A DNA stretch of 64,000 nt from contig CAVQNU010000031.1 in the NCBI GenBank assembly GCA_963714255.1, forward strand, positions 62,001-126,000, written 5' to 3'. The notes under the pieces were generated by a model that saw nothing but the letters and a program-made list of their open reading frames with translations, was not told the DNA's origin and searched no databases. The position numbers and the translations under genes were made by a program. Shown here one piece after another: positions 45,163 through 53,713 of this stretch. This DNA is from Rhodovastum sp963714255 (GTDB lineage Bacteria > Pseudomonadota > Alphaproteobacteria > Acetobacterales > Acetobacteraceae). How positions within the stretch are numbered: the first letter of the stretch is position 1; each line of letters starts with the position of its first letter.

Positions 45163-45978
45163 ATGACCCCGCCGGAACTGTGCGATTCGGTCCTGTCCGT
45201 CGAGGGCCGTATTGCAGTGCTGACGATGAACCGCCACGAAGTGCGCAACGAGCTGACCGGCACCAAGCTGGCCGCTGAGATCGCCGAGGTGGCGGACTGG
45301 ATCAACCGCGACGAGCGCGTTTCCGTTCTCGTTCTCACCGGAGAGGGCTCGGCTTTCTCGGCCGGCGGCAACGTCAAGCACATGCTGGAGCGCGAGCACG
45401 GCAGTTTCGGCGGCGATGTCTATACGGTGGCGGGCAAGTACCGGCAGGGCATTCAGCGCATGGCGCGGGCGTTGCAAAGCTTGGAAGTGCCCTCCATCGC
45501 CGCGGTGAACGGTCCGGCGATCGGGGCGGGGTTCGATCTCGCCTGCATGTGCGATGTGCGCATTGGCTCGACCGAGGCCAGCGTGGCGGAGAGTTTCCTC
45601 ACCCTCGGTCTGATCCCGGGCGATGGCGGCGGCTGGCTGCTGCAACGCCTGGTGGGCTGGCAGCGCGCCGCCGAACTCAGTTTCTCCGGCCGCAACGTGG
45701 GCGCGGAGGAGGCGCTGAAGCTGGGCATCTTTCTGGAGCTGGTGGAGCCCGACGACCTGCTGGCACGCGCACGCGAGATGGCCGCGAGCTTCGCCGCCAA
45801 GCCGCCGCAGGCGGTACGACTGACCAAGCGGCTGCTGCGCTACGCCCAGCGGATGGAATTCCGCGACTATCTGGACGTCTGCGCCATGGCCCAGGGCATA
45901 TGCCACAACACGGAAGACCATATCGAAGCGGTCGGCGCCTTCCTGGAAAAGCGACCGCCCAGCTTCGACGGCCGATAG
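45163..45978 (+). CDS. Enoyl-CoA hydratase/isomerase family protein
   Basis: 271 residues, crotonase fold: NRHEVRNELTGTKLAAEIAE, FSAGGNVKHMLER (oxyanion loop), NGPAIGAGFDLACMCDVRIG, SVAESFLTLGLIPGDGGGWL and QAVRLTKRLLRYAQ. The ESF...GLIPGDGG pattern is seen in a subgroup often labelled enoyl-CoA hydratase; the exact positions of the two catalytic Glu of classical hydratases are not clearly conserved, so activity may differ. A strong ribosome-binding site (GGGAGGAAGGAAC) precedes ATG 45163. It is divergent from the F0 operon and distinct from the hydrolase-like crotonase at 6886. Confidence 0.85.
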   Translation: MTPPELCDSVLSVEGRIAVLTMNRHEVRNELTGTKLAAEIAEVADWINRDERVSVLVLTGEGSAFSAGGNVKHMLEREHGSFGGDVYTVAGKYRQGIQRMARALQSLEVPSIAAVNGPAIGAGFDLACMCDVRIGSTEASVAESFLTLGLIPGDGGGWLLQRLVGWQRAAELSFSGRNVGAEEALKLGIFLELVEPDDLLARAREMAASFAAKPPQAVRLTKRLLRYAQRMEFRDYLDVCAMAQGICHNTEDHIEAVGAFLEKRPPSFDGR

Positions 45979-46030
45979 GGAGCCGATAGGGGCGGCAGCG
46001 GCGGCTGCGTCGCCGCCGCAAGCCGCGAGA

Positions 46031-46825
46031 TCACACCGACGGGCGGATCACCGACCGGTAGGCATGCCACGTGGCATGCCCGATCACCGGCATCGTCACG
46101 CACAGGCCAATATACCACGAGGCCAGCCCGGCGGCCATCAACAGAACGACCAGCACCGCCCACACCGCCATCGCGCGCGCGTTCAACGCCACGGCCGTGG
46201 CACTAGTGGCCAGCGCCTCCATCAGCCCTTCGCGCCGGTCGAGCAACACCGGCAGCGAAAATGCCCCGCCGACGAAGGCGACTGTCGCCAGGATCGCGCC
46301 AACCGCGGTGCCCAAGGCCAGAAATGAGGCCCCTTGGGTGGTGAACAGCGTGCCTGACAGCACCCGCTCCCAGTCCGTCCCGGCGTCCGGGTAGGACAGC
46401 GCGAAGACCAGGGTGGCATAGCGCAGCCACACGATGAGGAACATCAGCACCGTCAGCCCGCAGGCGAACAGCGGACCAGGGTTTGCTAACCAGGCCCGGC
46501 AGGCGGAGCCGAGTGAGGGGTCGCGGTTGGCTTCGAGATCGCGGCTGATGGCATAGAAACCGACCGTGAAGGCGGGTCCGGCAAGCATGAACGCGATGCC
46601 GACCGGGACGATCAAGTACTCTAGATCAACGGCTGCCAACCCAGCGGTCATCCAGAATGTAGCGACGACGAACAGGAACGCGTATGCGGCGCTCAGCCCG
46701 CGACTGCGGCGAAAATCTTGCCAGCCGGCAGCCAACCATCGGAGTGGCTCGTCAGCCGGGACCATACGGACCCGATCGGCAAATGGCAGCAACGATCCCG
46801 GCGCATTGATTATCTGGCCAGACAC
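46031..46825 (-). CDS. DUF2189-family integral membrane protein
   Basis: 264 residues with about six membrane helices. Landmarks of the DUF2189 family: RWLAAGWQDFRRSRGLSAAY, IAFMLAGPAFTVGFYAISRD, TLVFALSYPD and VLLDRREGLMEALATSATAV. Function unknown; members are often near respiratory or membrane-stress genes. GTG at 46825 was selected since it is preceded by GGAGGAAC at the right distance; the frame remains open to 46957 but the extra residues look non-coding. Confidence 0.78.
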   Translation of the reverse strand: MSGQIINAPGSLLPFADRVRMVPADEPLRWLAAGWQDFRRSRGLSAAYAFLFVVATFWMTAGLAAVDLEYLIVPVGIAFMLAGPAFTVGFYAISRDLEANRDPSLGSACRAWLANPGPLFACGLTVLMFLIVWLRYATLVFALSYPDAGTDWERVLSGTLFTTQGASFLALGTAVGAILATVAFVGGAFSLPVLLDRREGLMEALATSATAVALNARAMAVWAVLVVLLMAAGLASWYIGLCVTMPVIGHATWHAYRSVIRPSV

Positions 46826-47213
46826 TGTTCGTTCCTCCCTATGCGGTGTTCCGCCACCGAGAGGGTAACACAATGATTTACATGTTGCCACCCCTATGCT
46901 TCGAAGATAAAAAATACTTTTATCTGTTTGAAGTTGTTGAATGCTGCTCTGCAGCATTCAAGGCTTTCGGTCAATTTATGTCGAGCAACAGGGAAAAGTT
47001 GCACTTTGTCACATAGGGTTTGTTGTTCATCTGTCAATCGCCGCGACCGGCTTCAGCTTTCCAGTCACGGTGATGTGTCAAGACAATAAAGCGGCATCGG
47101 CCGGACAGGCGACGGCTGGTCGACAAAGTTTTTTTGTTAAAACAACGAACTAGAGCGCTCCAGCCGCTGACGGTCAGGGCAAAAAATGCGCGATCGTGTT
47201 GCGGCGCGGGGCC
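46826..47213. other. AT-richer intergenic region with a hairpin
   Basis: No supported gene (one 70-codon frame at 46941 lacks support). It holds a perfect inverted repeat at 46937-46961, TTGAATGCTGC with 11-bp arms and loop TCT. On the minus strand a run of six T lies about 25 bases further, so it could be part of the control region of the DUF2189 gene or a terminator. The stretch also contains the end of the PEP-carboxylase-like gene's downstream region. Confidence 0.5.
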
Positions 47214-50039
47214 TTATCCGAAGGCACCCACCTCATGCGTCACCGCGGTCGCGATCTCGCGCACCAGGTCGAATTGCCGCCGCATCGGCGCGAACACCTG
47301 CGCGTGCTCGACCCCATAGGCCTGGGAAGCCCTGGGGCCGGCCGGCTCGGCATAGTCGCACTCCGCCGAAGGGTCGGGCGCCTCGGGGAAAATCTCCGCG
47401 AGCAAGGTCAGCGCCGCCGGAATTTCCAGGCGCAGCACCGCCGCCTCCAGGTCGCGCCGGGTCAGGCCGTGGCGCGGCGAGAATTCCGGAATGCGCGTGG
47501 CCAGCAGCCAGATGCGATGGATCAGTGCCAGCCGCAGCGCGTGCAGCAGCATCTCCCGCGCCCCCATCGCCGGCGCCTCCGGCCAGGCGGCCCGCAGCGC
47601 CAGATGGTCGGCCTGCACGCGGCGGAACATCGACTGCACCACCGCCCATAAATCGAGCCGCTCCAGCGCATGCGCCACCGACAGCAGCGCCTGCCGCCGG
47701 CCGGGACGACTGGTGTGGGCGGCGCGATCCAGCCAGGTGCCGGGATCGAGCGTGCCCACCACGGCGCGCAGCACGTCCAGATCGGAATGCGCCAGCGCGT
47801 GCGCGGCCAGATCGAGCGCGCGCCGGAACCGCCGGCTTTTGCGGCGCATGTCCGGGAACGTCTCGGGATGCCGCCCGGCCGCGACCCCCAGCCCCTGCAG
47901 CGTGTTCGCCATCCAGCCCAGTTGCTGCAGGATGGCGTTGTTCGGAATGGCGCGCAGGTCGCGCGGGTGGCGGATCATCGTCGCCGTGCCCATGCCGTCC
48001 GCCTGCCGCGCCGGCGGGCGCGAGCCGGTCGGGTCCAGCAGCGCCGGCCCGAACGCGCCCAGCAGCGCGCCATAGCCGGCATCGCTCACCAGCCCCTCCA
48101 TGCCGACCCGGACGGTGGCAAAGAAATCCGACGCGAAGTCGGGATCGGCGTAGATCGGGTCCTCGATCGGGCCGGCGGCGGCATGGAACGCGTGCTCGGC
48201 GATGCGCGCCACGCTGGCCAGCGCCAGTTCCGGGGTGCCGAACAGCAAATAGCCATCGCCGCCCTGAAACGCGCTTTCCTCGCGCACCGGCAGCGACGCC
48301 TTGGTCAGCGCCCGCCGGCTGGCCGTCGGCGACAAATAGCGCAGCCGGTCGGCGAGCGAGCCGGGATGGGCGCCGCGGCCGACGCTTTCGCCATGGGTGT
48401 CGAACAGGATCACCTCGACGCCGGACACGCCGTGGCGCGACAACGTCGCCGCGATCTTCAGGCGCAGCCGCTCGATCAGGTAGCTGGCGGCGGTCTGGCC
48501 GACATAGCGTCCGGAATCGGAATAGCCGAACTGCAGCGCCAGCCGTCCGGTGCGCTGTAGATACGCGCGCCAGTGCTGGCTGCGCAGCGCCTCGTCCAGC
48601 ACCTCGGCGCCGCGTCCCAGCGCCTCGGCGGTCTCGAACAGCGGGCTGATTTCAACCTGGTCGGCGACCCCGAACAGCCGCGCCAGCCACAGCGCCGCCA
48701 GCAGCGTGTAGCCGCTCTCGGTCTCGGCGATCAGGAAGCGCACCGGCGCCGAACCGTCGATGTGCTTGACGATTTGCGCCACCGTCATCATCAGCCGCGC
48801 CGCCGAGGCTTGCTCGGCCAGCATGGCGCCGAAATCCACCGGCACCGCCTCCACCGTGTCCAGCGCGGCGTTGATGCTGCTCAGCAGCGCGCGGCGGCGC
48901 GCGGGGTCTTCCGGCGGGTCGGCAATGCCGAGGCGCTGGCGCACCACGTTGTGGATCTGCGCCGCATTGAGCCGCACATGGGAGTGTGCGAGCGACAGGC
49001 CGTGCGCCACCAGTCCGGCGCGCGCGGTGCACAGGCGCAGCTGCTCGTCGTCGGTGGCGGCGGCGATCGCCGGGGCGAACAGCGCCAGCAGCGGTTCGGA
49101 CGTGTGCAGCGCCGGCTCGGCCCCGGCCACCAATGCGCGCGCGAACCCGGCCACGGCGGGCGGATGCAACTGCGGCGGACAGGCCGCCTCCTGCGCGCCC
49201 ACCGCCGCCAGCGCCTCGGCGAGCCGCGCCCGAATCGGGGCCGCGAGCGGCAGGTCCTCGAGTTGGAAGGCCAGCCGTTCCAGCTGCAGCCGCTTCATGC
49301 GCAGGCGCAACCGCAGAATGTCGAGCCAGCCGATATCGGTCCGCCCGTCAGTGTCGTAGCCGACCCAGCTGGTCATGATCAGCGGGCGGGGTGCCAGTTC
49401 GGTCCAGCGGTCCGGCCAGGATCCGCGCGCCGCCGCCAGCAGGGCGGCATTGAACTGGTCCAGCGCATCCCGCCCGCGGGCGATGGCGGTGCTGGCCTGG
49501 GCGAACTCTTCTTCCAAAGTGATACGCTGTGGCCGGTGCGAGGCGAAAAATTCGGCCGGCCCGCCGCAGGCCATCGCCGCCAGCGCCCGCGCCACCTCGG
49601 CCGGCAGGGCGAAGGTGGGGTGGGCGGTGAACACGGCGGCGTAGCGGGTGCGCTCGACCGCCTCGCGGAACTCCGCCCAGCGCACCGGGCTGTCGGACGG
49701 GTCGGGCCGCAGCACCACGCCGGCCACCCGCATCAGCGCCGCCTCGTTCTCAGCCCGGTCGGTGCCGCCCACGTAGCGCGCCAGGCGGCGGGCGCGGCCG
49801 GCGAAAGCGGCATCGCGCAGGTGGCGCACCAGCGCCCACAGCAACTCGTCGTCCAGCTGCCCGTCATCGATGCGCCGCGCGATCCCCAGCGCGACCGACA
49901 GCACCGGGTTGCCGAACGGGTCCTCGTCGGAGGCCCGCTGGGCGCGGGCCATCTTGGCCAGCAGCTCGGCCGCCACCGCCTCGATGCGCGCCTGTGCGGG
50001 CTCACCCGCCGCCGCCTCGGTCATCGCCATATCGGTCAT
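47214..50039 (-). CDS. Phosphoenolpyruvate carboxylase-like protein, divergent active site
   Basis: 941 residues, the size of PEP carboxylase. Family motifs are recognisable but altered: TAHPTF (usual TAHPTE; His140 kept), GYSDSGRYVG (usual GYSDSxKD), FDTHGESVGRGAHPG (usual FHGRGGxxGRGG) and LRAIPNNAILQQLGW (usual LRAIPWxFxWTQ). The canonical C-terminal QNTG is absent (ends HEVGAFG). PEP carboxylase makes oxaloacetate from PEP and bicarbonate; here several catalytic-loop residues differ, so it may be a special subgroup with changed activity. ATG 50039 begins the alpha-helical N-terminus; the frame extends upstream to 50279 without homology. It stands alone on its strand. Confidence 0.75.
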   Translation of the reverse strand: MTDMAMTEAAAGEPAQARIEAVAAELLAKMARAQRASDEDPFGNPVLSVALGIARRIDDGQLDDELLWALVRHLRDAAFAGRARRLARYVGGTDRAENEAALMRVAGVVLRPDPSDSPVRWAEFREAVERTRYAAVFTAHPTFALPAEVARALAAMACGGPAEFFASHRPQRITLEEEFAQASTAIARGRDALDQFNAALLAAARGSWPDRWTELAPRPLIMTSWVGYDTDGRTDIGWLDILRLRLRMKRLQLERLAFQLEDLPLAAPIRARLAEALAAVGAQEAACPPQLHPPAVAGFARALVAGAEPALHTSEPLLALFAPAIAAATDDEQLRLCTARAGLVAHGLSLAHSHVRLNAAQIHNVVRQRLGIADPPEDPARRRALLSSINAALDTVEAVPVDFGAMLAEQASAARLMMTVAQIVKHIDGSAPVRFLIAETESGYTLLAALWLARLFGVADQVEISPLFETAEALGRGAEVLDEALRSQHWRAYLQRTGRLALQFGYSDSGRYVGQTAASYLIERLRLKIAATLSRHGVSGVEVILFDTHGESVGRGAHPGSLADRLRYLSPTASRRALTKASLPVREESAFQGGDGYLLFGTPELALASVARIAEHAFHAAAGPIEDPIYADPDFASDFFATVRVGMEGLVSDAGYGALLGAFGPALLDPTGSRPPARQADGMGTATMIRHPRDLRAIPNNAILQQLGWMANTLQGLGVAAGRHPETFPDMRRKSRRFRRALDLAAHALAHSDLDVLRAVVGTLDPGTWLDRAAHTSRPGRRQALLSVAHALERLDLWAVVQSMFRRVQADHLALRAAWPEAPAMGAREMLLHALRLALIHRIWLLATRIPEFSPRHGLTRRDLEAAVLRLEIPAALTLLAEIFPEAPDPSAECDYAEPAGPRASQAYGVEHAQVFAPMRRQFDLVREIATAVTHEVGAFG

Positions 50040-50345
50040 GCGCGCTCTGTCTCCAGTCGCATTGTCACCCCGGAGCCGATTTGATGCAAAGTTCGGTCCA
50101 GTGACCAGCATCACCTTGTTCCGTTCTCCCCTCGAGAGAGGGGGAGAAGAAAGCGGCGCCAAACCGTGTTCACATTTTGCGGCGCCAGTCACCGTTTCTT
50201 GGCAAACCGGTAGGAAATCCGGGTCAACCGTATGACAGTTCCGGCGGGAGCCTGCATGCCGATTCGTGGTCCGGGGCACTTCGGCGCCTGCCTGACGCTC
50301 TCCAACTTTCCCGGTCTAGGCAAAAATATGATGACGGTGGGAAAC

Positions 50346-50588
50346 ATGACATCAGACCTCGACATCCCCCTCCCCCCTCCGCCGGCAGTGTGTTTGCGGT
50401 CGCTGTCGCAGCGGTTGAACGACGCGTTAACGGGCGGCGGCGCTTTCGACAGCGCCGGATACGACGCACGACGCATCGTGCGCGAGGCCGCCAAGGACAT
50501 GCTGCGGATCGCCGCCGCGGTTGAACATGAACGCCCGCAGGAGTGCAGCAGCAATGGCACGGTGCTGATGTTCGCGCCACACCGGTGA
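50346..50588 (+). CDS. Small hypothetical protein
   Basis: 80 residues from ATG 50346 (alternatives at 50328 and 50331). After a Pro-rich start (DIPLPPPPAV) the sequence is helical: SLSQRLNDALTGGGAFDSAG, YDARRIVREAAKDMLRIAAA. No family recognised. It is divergent from the PEP-carboxylase-like gene and ends eight bases before the largest perfect palindrome in the window. Confidence 0.5.
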   Translation: MTSDLDIPLPPPPAVCLRSLSQRLNDALTGGGAFDSAGYDARRIVREAAKDMLRIAAAVEHERPQECSSNGTVLMFAPHR

Positions 50589-50595
50589 CAGGCAA

Positions 50596-50727
50596 GCAAG
50601 GAAGGCCAGGGCTCTGCCCTGGACCCGCAAGGGGGCAGTGGCCCCCTTGACCCCGATACTTAAGTAATGGGGTCAAGGGGGCCACTGCCCCCTTGCGGGT
50701 CCAGGGCAGAGCCCTGGCCTTCCTTGC
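50596..50727. repeat. Palindromic repeat, copy 8: perfect 59-bp arms
   Basis: Left arm 50596-50654 and right arm 50669-50727 are exact reverse complements over 59 bases, each with the core CCAGGGCTCTGCCCTGG and the GGGGGCAGTGGCCCCC hairpin. The 14-base loop itself contains TACTTAAGTA. It lies between convergent genes and encodes the C-terminal ~20 residues of the minus-strand small protein. Exactness suggests recent formation or active homogenisation. Confidence 0.95.
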
Positions 50728-50959
50728 TTTTCACAACCCCCCACACCCCCCGCACCAGCGGCGTCGCATGCACAGCAAGCGCCCGCCGCAGCAACGCAAC
50801 GGCGGCCGCCTCATCGCCCAGCGCCAGCAGATGCATCGCCGCCCCGGCCAGCGCCCGGCCTTCCTGTTCCGCGCGCTGCGCCGACTGCAGCTCGGCCCGG
50901 CACCGCCGGCAGGTATCGGCGCCGTTGAGCATGGCTCGGCAGAGCGGGCAGCGATCCAT
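50660..50959 (-). CDS. Small zinc-ribbon plus helical protein, last gene of the Hsp70 operon
   Basis: 99 residues. Four cysteines at 4, 7, 17 and 20 (CPLC and CRRC) form a zinc-ribbon-like site, followed by a TPR-like helical pair (LAGAAMHLLALGDEAAAVAL, LRRALAVHATPLV). It starts three bases after the Hsp70 stop, so it is co-transcribed. From about residue 77 (KSKEGQGSALDPQGGSGPLD) the sequence is read from palindromic repeat copy 8, so the original C-terminus has been displaced. A role as a small accessory of the chaperone machine is inference. Confidence 0.65.
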   Translation of the reverse strand: MDRCPLCRAMLNGADTCRRCRAELQSAQRAEQEGRALAGAAMHLLALGDEAAAVALLRRALAVHATPLVRGVWGVVKSKEGQGSALDPQGGSGPLDPIT

Positions 50960-50962
50960 CGC

Positions 50963-52702
50963 TCAGGTCTCAAGGAAGAACAGAAGATCCTGAAGCTGGC
51001 CGCGCGCCGTCTCCAGGGCCGCGCCGTCGCCGCTGCTCCTGGCATCCCGGATGGCCTCGATCAGGTCGATGATCTCGGCGCGATCCTCCTCGCCGGCATC
51101 ATCCAGCCTGGCGCTGGCCTTGCCCAGCAGCGCCTCGAGCGCGGCGTCGCCGGCAGGCCCGGTCGGCTCCCCGTCCGTCTGCTCCGCTTCGTCGAACAGG
51201 GCGCCGATCCGCTGGCGCGCCTCGTCGAGCTGCGCCTTGTCGTAGCGCGAGGTGGCCTTGTCGATAGTGATGCGCCGCTCCAGCCCGGTCTTTTTCTCCC
51301 GGGCCGACACCTGCAGGATGCCGTCACGGTCCAGTGCGAGGTCGAGGATCACCGGGTTGCCCGCCGGCGCGCGGCTGAGCCCGTCGACGCGGAACTCGCC
51401 GATCTGGATGTTCTCCAGGGCATCGGGGTTCTCGCCCTGGTAGATCTTGACATCGACGCTGGTCTGCTCGTCGGCGACGGTGAAAAACACTTCGCTCCGG
51501 CGCACCGGGATGGGCGTGTTTTTCGAAATGATCGGGATGTATTTGTATGGATAAAGGTCGCCGTTGAATTCCCCGATCGCGCTGGTGCCGAACGTGTAGG
51601 GGGTGACATCGACCAGCACGGCCGACACCTCCGCCCCCGTCATCGCCGCCCCCTGGATCGCCGCCCCCATGGCGACGCACAGGTCCGGATCGACCTCGCC
51701 GCGCGGGTCGCGGCCGAACGCCTCCGTCAGCCGGCGCCGGATCAGCGGCGTGCGGGTGGCGCCGCCGACCAGCAGAATCTCGTCCACCTGCGAGGAAGCC
51801 AGGCCCGCCGATTCGAGCGCGATATGGATCGCCCCGAGGGTTTCCTCGATGAACGGGGTAATCATCTCCTCGTAGTCGTCGCGGCTCAACTCCAGGTCGA
51901 GATTGACCGGCTTGCCGTCCTGCTCGGTGAGGTATTCCTCGGCGATGCGGGCGAACGGATGGGCCGACAGATGTTTCTTGGCGTCCTCGGCGCTGCGCAG
52001 GATGCGGGCCATTGCCTGCGGCCGGTCGGACACGTCCACGCCGTGCTTGATCTTCAGATGGTCAAGCACGTGCTCGACGATCTTGTGGTCGAAATCATCG
52101 CCGCCGAGATGGTTGTTGCCGTGGCTGGAAATCACCTCCACCACGCCTTCCTCGATGCGCACGACCGAAACATCGAACGTGCCGCCGCCGAGATCGTAAA
52201 CAAGGATACGCTTGCCCTGGTGCTGGGCCGCCTCATAGACCAGTGCCGCCGCGGTGGGCTCGTTGATGATGCGCGCCACCTCCAGCCCGGCGATCTCGCC
52301 GGCCTCGCGCGTCGCCTGGCGCTGGGTGTCGGAGAAATAGGCGGGCACGGTGATGACTGCGCGGCGCACCGGCCGGCCCAGCCGTTGCTGGGCGATTTCC
52401 TTCAGGCGCGACAGGATGATCGCCGAGATTTCCTGCGGGCTGTAGTCGCGCTCGCCGAGGCGGACCCGCGCGTCGCTTCCCATCTTGCGCTTGATCGAGC
52501 GCACGGTCCGCTCGGGATACAGCAGGAACTGGTTGCGCGCCTCCTCGCCGACCAGCAGCTCCCCGGTTTCGGAAAGCCCGACCACCGACGGCAGGATCAC
52601 CCGCCCCTGCGCGTCGGCGAGCACCTCGGGGCGGCCATCGCGATACAGGGCGATTTCCGAGTTGGTGGTGCCGAGGTCGATGCCGACGATTTCGTCCGTC
52701 AT
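50963..52702 (-). CDS. Hsp70-family chaperone (non-canonical DnaK/HscA-like)
   Basis: 579 residues. The nucleotide-binding domain is complete (GIDLGTTNSEIALYRDGRP, AVITVPAYFSDTQRQATREA, RIINEPTAAALVYEAA, VYDLGGGTFDVSVVRIEEGV, EILLVGGATRTPLIRRRL). The substrate-binding beta domain follows (VDVTPYTFGTSAIGEFNGDL, VFFTVADEQTSVDVKIYQGE), and the lid is short, lacking the disordered tail of DnaK. It is shorter than DnaK (about 640) and is encoded with its own exchange factor and J-like protein rather than with dnaJ. The start overlaps the GrpE-like stop complementarily (ATGA). It refolds or remodels proteins with ATP; its clients are unknown. Confidence 0.9.
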   Translation of the reverse strand: MTDEIVGIDLGTTNSEIALYRDGRPEVLADAQGRVILPSVVGLSETGELLVGEEARNQFLLYPERTVRSIKRKMGSDARVRLGERDYSPQEISAIILSRLKEIAQQRLGRPVRRAVITVPAYFSDTQRQATREAGEIAGLEVARIINEPTAAALVYEAAQHQGKRILVYDLGGGTFDVSVVRIEEGVVEVISSHGNNHLGGDDFDHKIVEHVLDHLKIKHGVDVSDRPQAMARILRSAEDAKKHLSAHPFARIAEEYLTEQDGKPVNLDLELSRDDYEEMITPFIEETLGAIHIALESAGLASSQVDEILLVGGATRTPLIRRRLTEAFGRDPRGEVDPDLCVAMGAAIQGAAMTGAEVSAVLVDVTPYTFGTSAIGEFNGDLYPYKYIPIISKNTPIPVRRSEVFFTVADEQTSVDVKIYQGENPDALENIQIGEFRVDGLSRAPAGNPVILDLALDRDGILQVSAREKKTGLERRITIDKATSRYDKAQLDEARQRIGALFDEAEQTDGEPTGPAGDAALEALLGKASARLDDAGEEDRAEIIDLIEAIRDARSSGDGAALETARGQLQDLLFFLET

Positions 52703-53373
52703 GGCGTGTCTCCTTTGCTCGCGTCGCCCTTGCTGACGATCACTTCCGCCGTGCGCAAGACCTGGTCGTTCCAGAGGAAGCCGCTACGGACTTCCTCGAT
52801 CACGACACCCGCCGCCGCCGAACCGCGCGGCGCGGTGCCGATGACGCGCGCCAGCCGCGGGTCGAACGGCCGTCCGGCCAGCTTCGCGGCTATAACCCCC
52901 CGGTCGAGCAGAACCTGGTCGAGCCGCCGCACCGTCATGCGCAGGCCTTCCTGCCAGGCCGCCCCGTCCGGCCGGCTGCGGCGCAGCAAGCGCTCGTACC
53001 AGCGCAGCCGCGCCACGGCCGACAGCGCCAGCGCCGCGACCAGCCGGTCGCGCAGGTCGATGACATCCAGCAGCAGCGGCCGCAGCGCCCCCTGCGCCTG
53101 GTCACGGGTATCGGCGCGGGTCCGGTCCAGCTCGCGTTGCAGCGCGGTCTGGCTGGCCTGCAACGCCTCGAACACGGCGCGGAACTGATCGAGCGCGTCC
53201 TTCACCAGGCGCGATTCCGTGCGCACCTCGGTGCGCAGCCCCGCGATTTCGACAAAGACGGAATAAAGATCGGCGGTCTCCGCGGTTTCGTCGGGCGGTT
53301 CCGGCGCGTCCTCCGCCGTGTCCAGATAGGCGCTGAAGCGGTCGAGCAGCGCCTGCTTGATATTATCGTCCAC
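52699..53373 (-). CDS. GrpE-like nucleotide exchange factor
   Basis: 224 residues. An N-terminal coiled coil (VEIAGLRTEVRTESRLVKDA, ASQTALQRELDRTRADTRDQ) leads to a central helical part and a GrpE-type beta domain (FDPRLARVIGTAPRGSAAAG, GVVIEEVRSGFLWNDQVLRT, AEVIVSKG). It should exchange ADP on the Hsp70 encoded directly downstream. Sequence is far from housekeeping GrpE outside the C-terminal motif. It overlaps the J-like gene by 11 bases and the Hsp70 gene by four. Confidence 0.78.
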   Translation of the reverse strand: MDDNIKQALLDRFSAYLDTAEDAPEPPDETAETADLYSVFVEIAGLRTEVRTESRLVKDALDQFRAVFEALQASQTALQRELDRTRADTRDQAQGALRPLLLDVIDLRDRLVAALALSAVARLRWYERLLRRSRPDGAAWQEGLRMTVRRLDQVLLDRGVIAAKLAGRPFDPRLARVIGTAPRGSAAAGVVIEEVRSGFLWNDQVLRTAEVIVSKGDASKGDTP

Positions 53374-53713
53374 CTGCGTCCTCTCCGGGCCGGCCTTCGT
53401 CGGTCGCGGCCTGCGTGATCCCTTCGGCGAGCAGTGCCGCCACGGCCTGTTTGGTCGCCCGCGACGTCCCGGCGGAGGCCGGCTGCAGGGCGGCCAGGCT
53501 CAGCCGCGACAGGGCGGCGGCGTTGGTGTGCAGCAGCTTCATTTCCAGCCGCTTGCGCTCATCGCTGAGCGCCTCATAGGCGGCACGGTAGGCGCGGAAC
53601 CGCTCCGGCGCGCGGTCGGGCGGGAAGTCACGCACCAGGGCAAGATAACGGCGCCTGATCTCGGCATCGGTGGCATCCTCGTCGACGCCGAGAGTCGTGA
53701 ACGGATCGGGCAT
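53363..53713 (-). CDS. J-domain-like protein lacking the HPD histidine
   Basis: 116 residues. Residues 1-60 resemble a J domain: DPFTTLGVDEDATDAEIRRR, YLALVRDFPPDRAPERFRAY and AAYEALSDERKR. At the place of the invariant HPD tripeptide it has PPD (residues 31-33), so the His needed to stimulate Hsp70 ATPase in classical J proteins is missing. The rest is a helical tail without zinc-finger or Gly-rich region. The start overlaps the stop of the large TPR-like gene (TGATG). Either a pseudo-J adaptor or a variant for this Hsp70 only. Confidence 0.75.
   Translation of the reverse strand: MPDPFTTLGVDEDATDAEIRRRYLALVRDFPPDRAPERFRAYRAAYEALSDERKRLEMKLLHTNAAALSRLSLAALQPASAGTSRATKQAVAALLAEGITQAATDEGRPGEDAGGR

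Noticed and set aside
46941..47153. 70-codon frame with many hydrophobic residues
   Set aside because: It starts inside a hairpin, lacks a ribosome-binding site and family similarity, and lies in an AT-rich control region.
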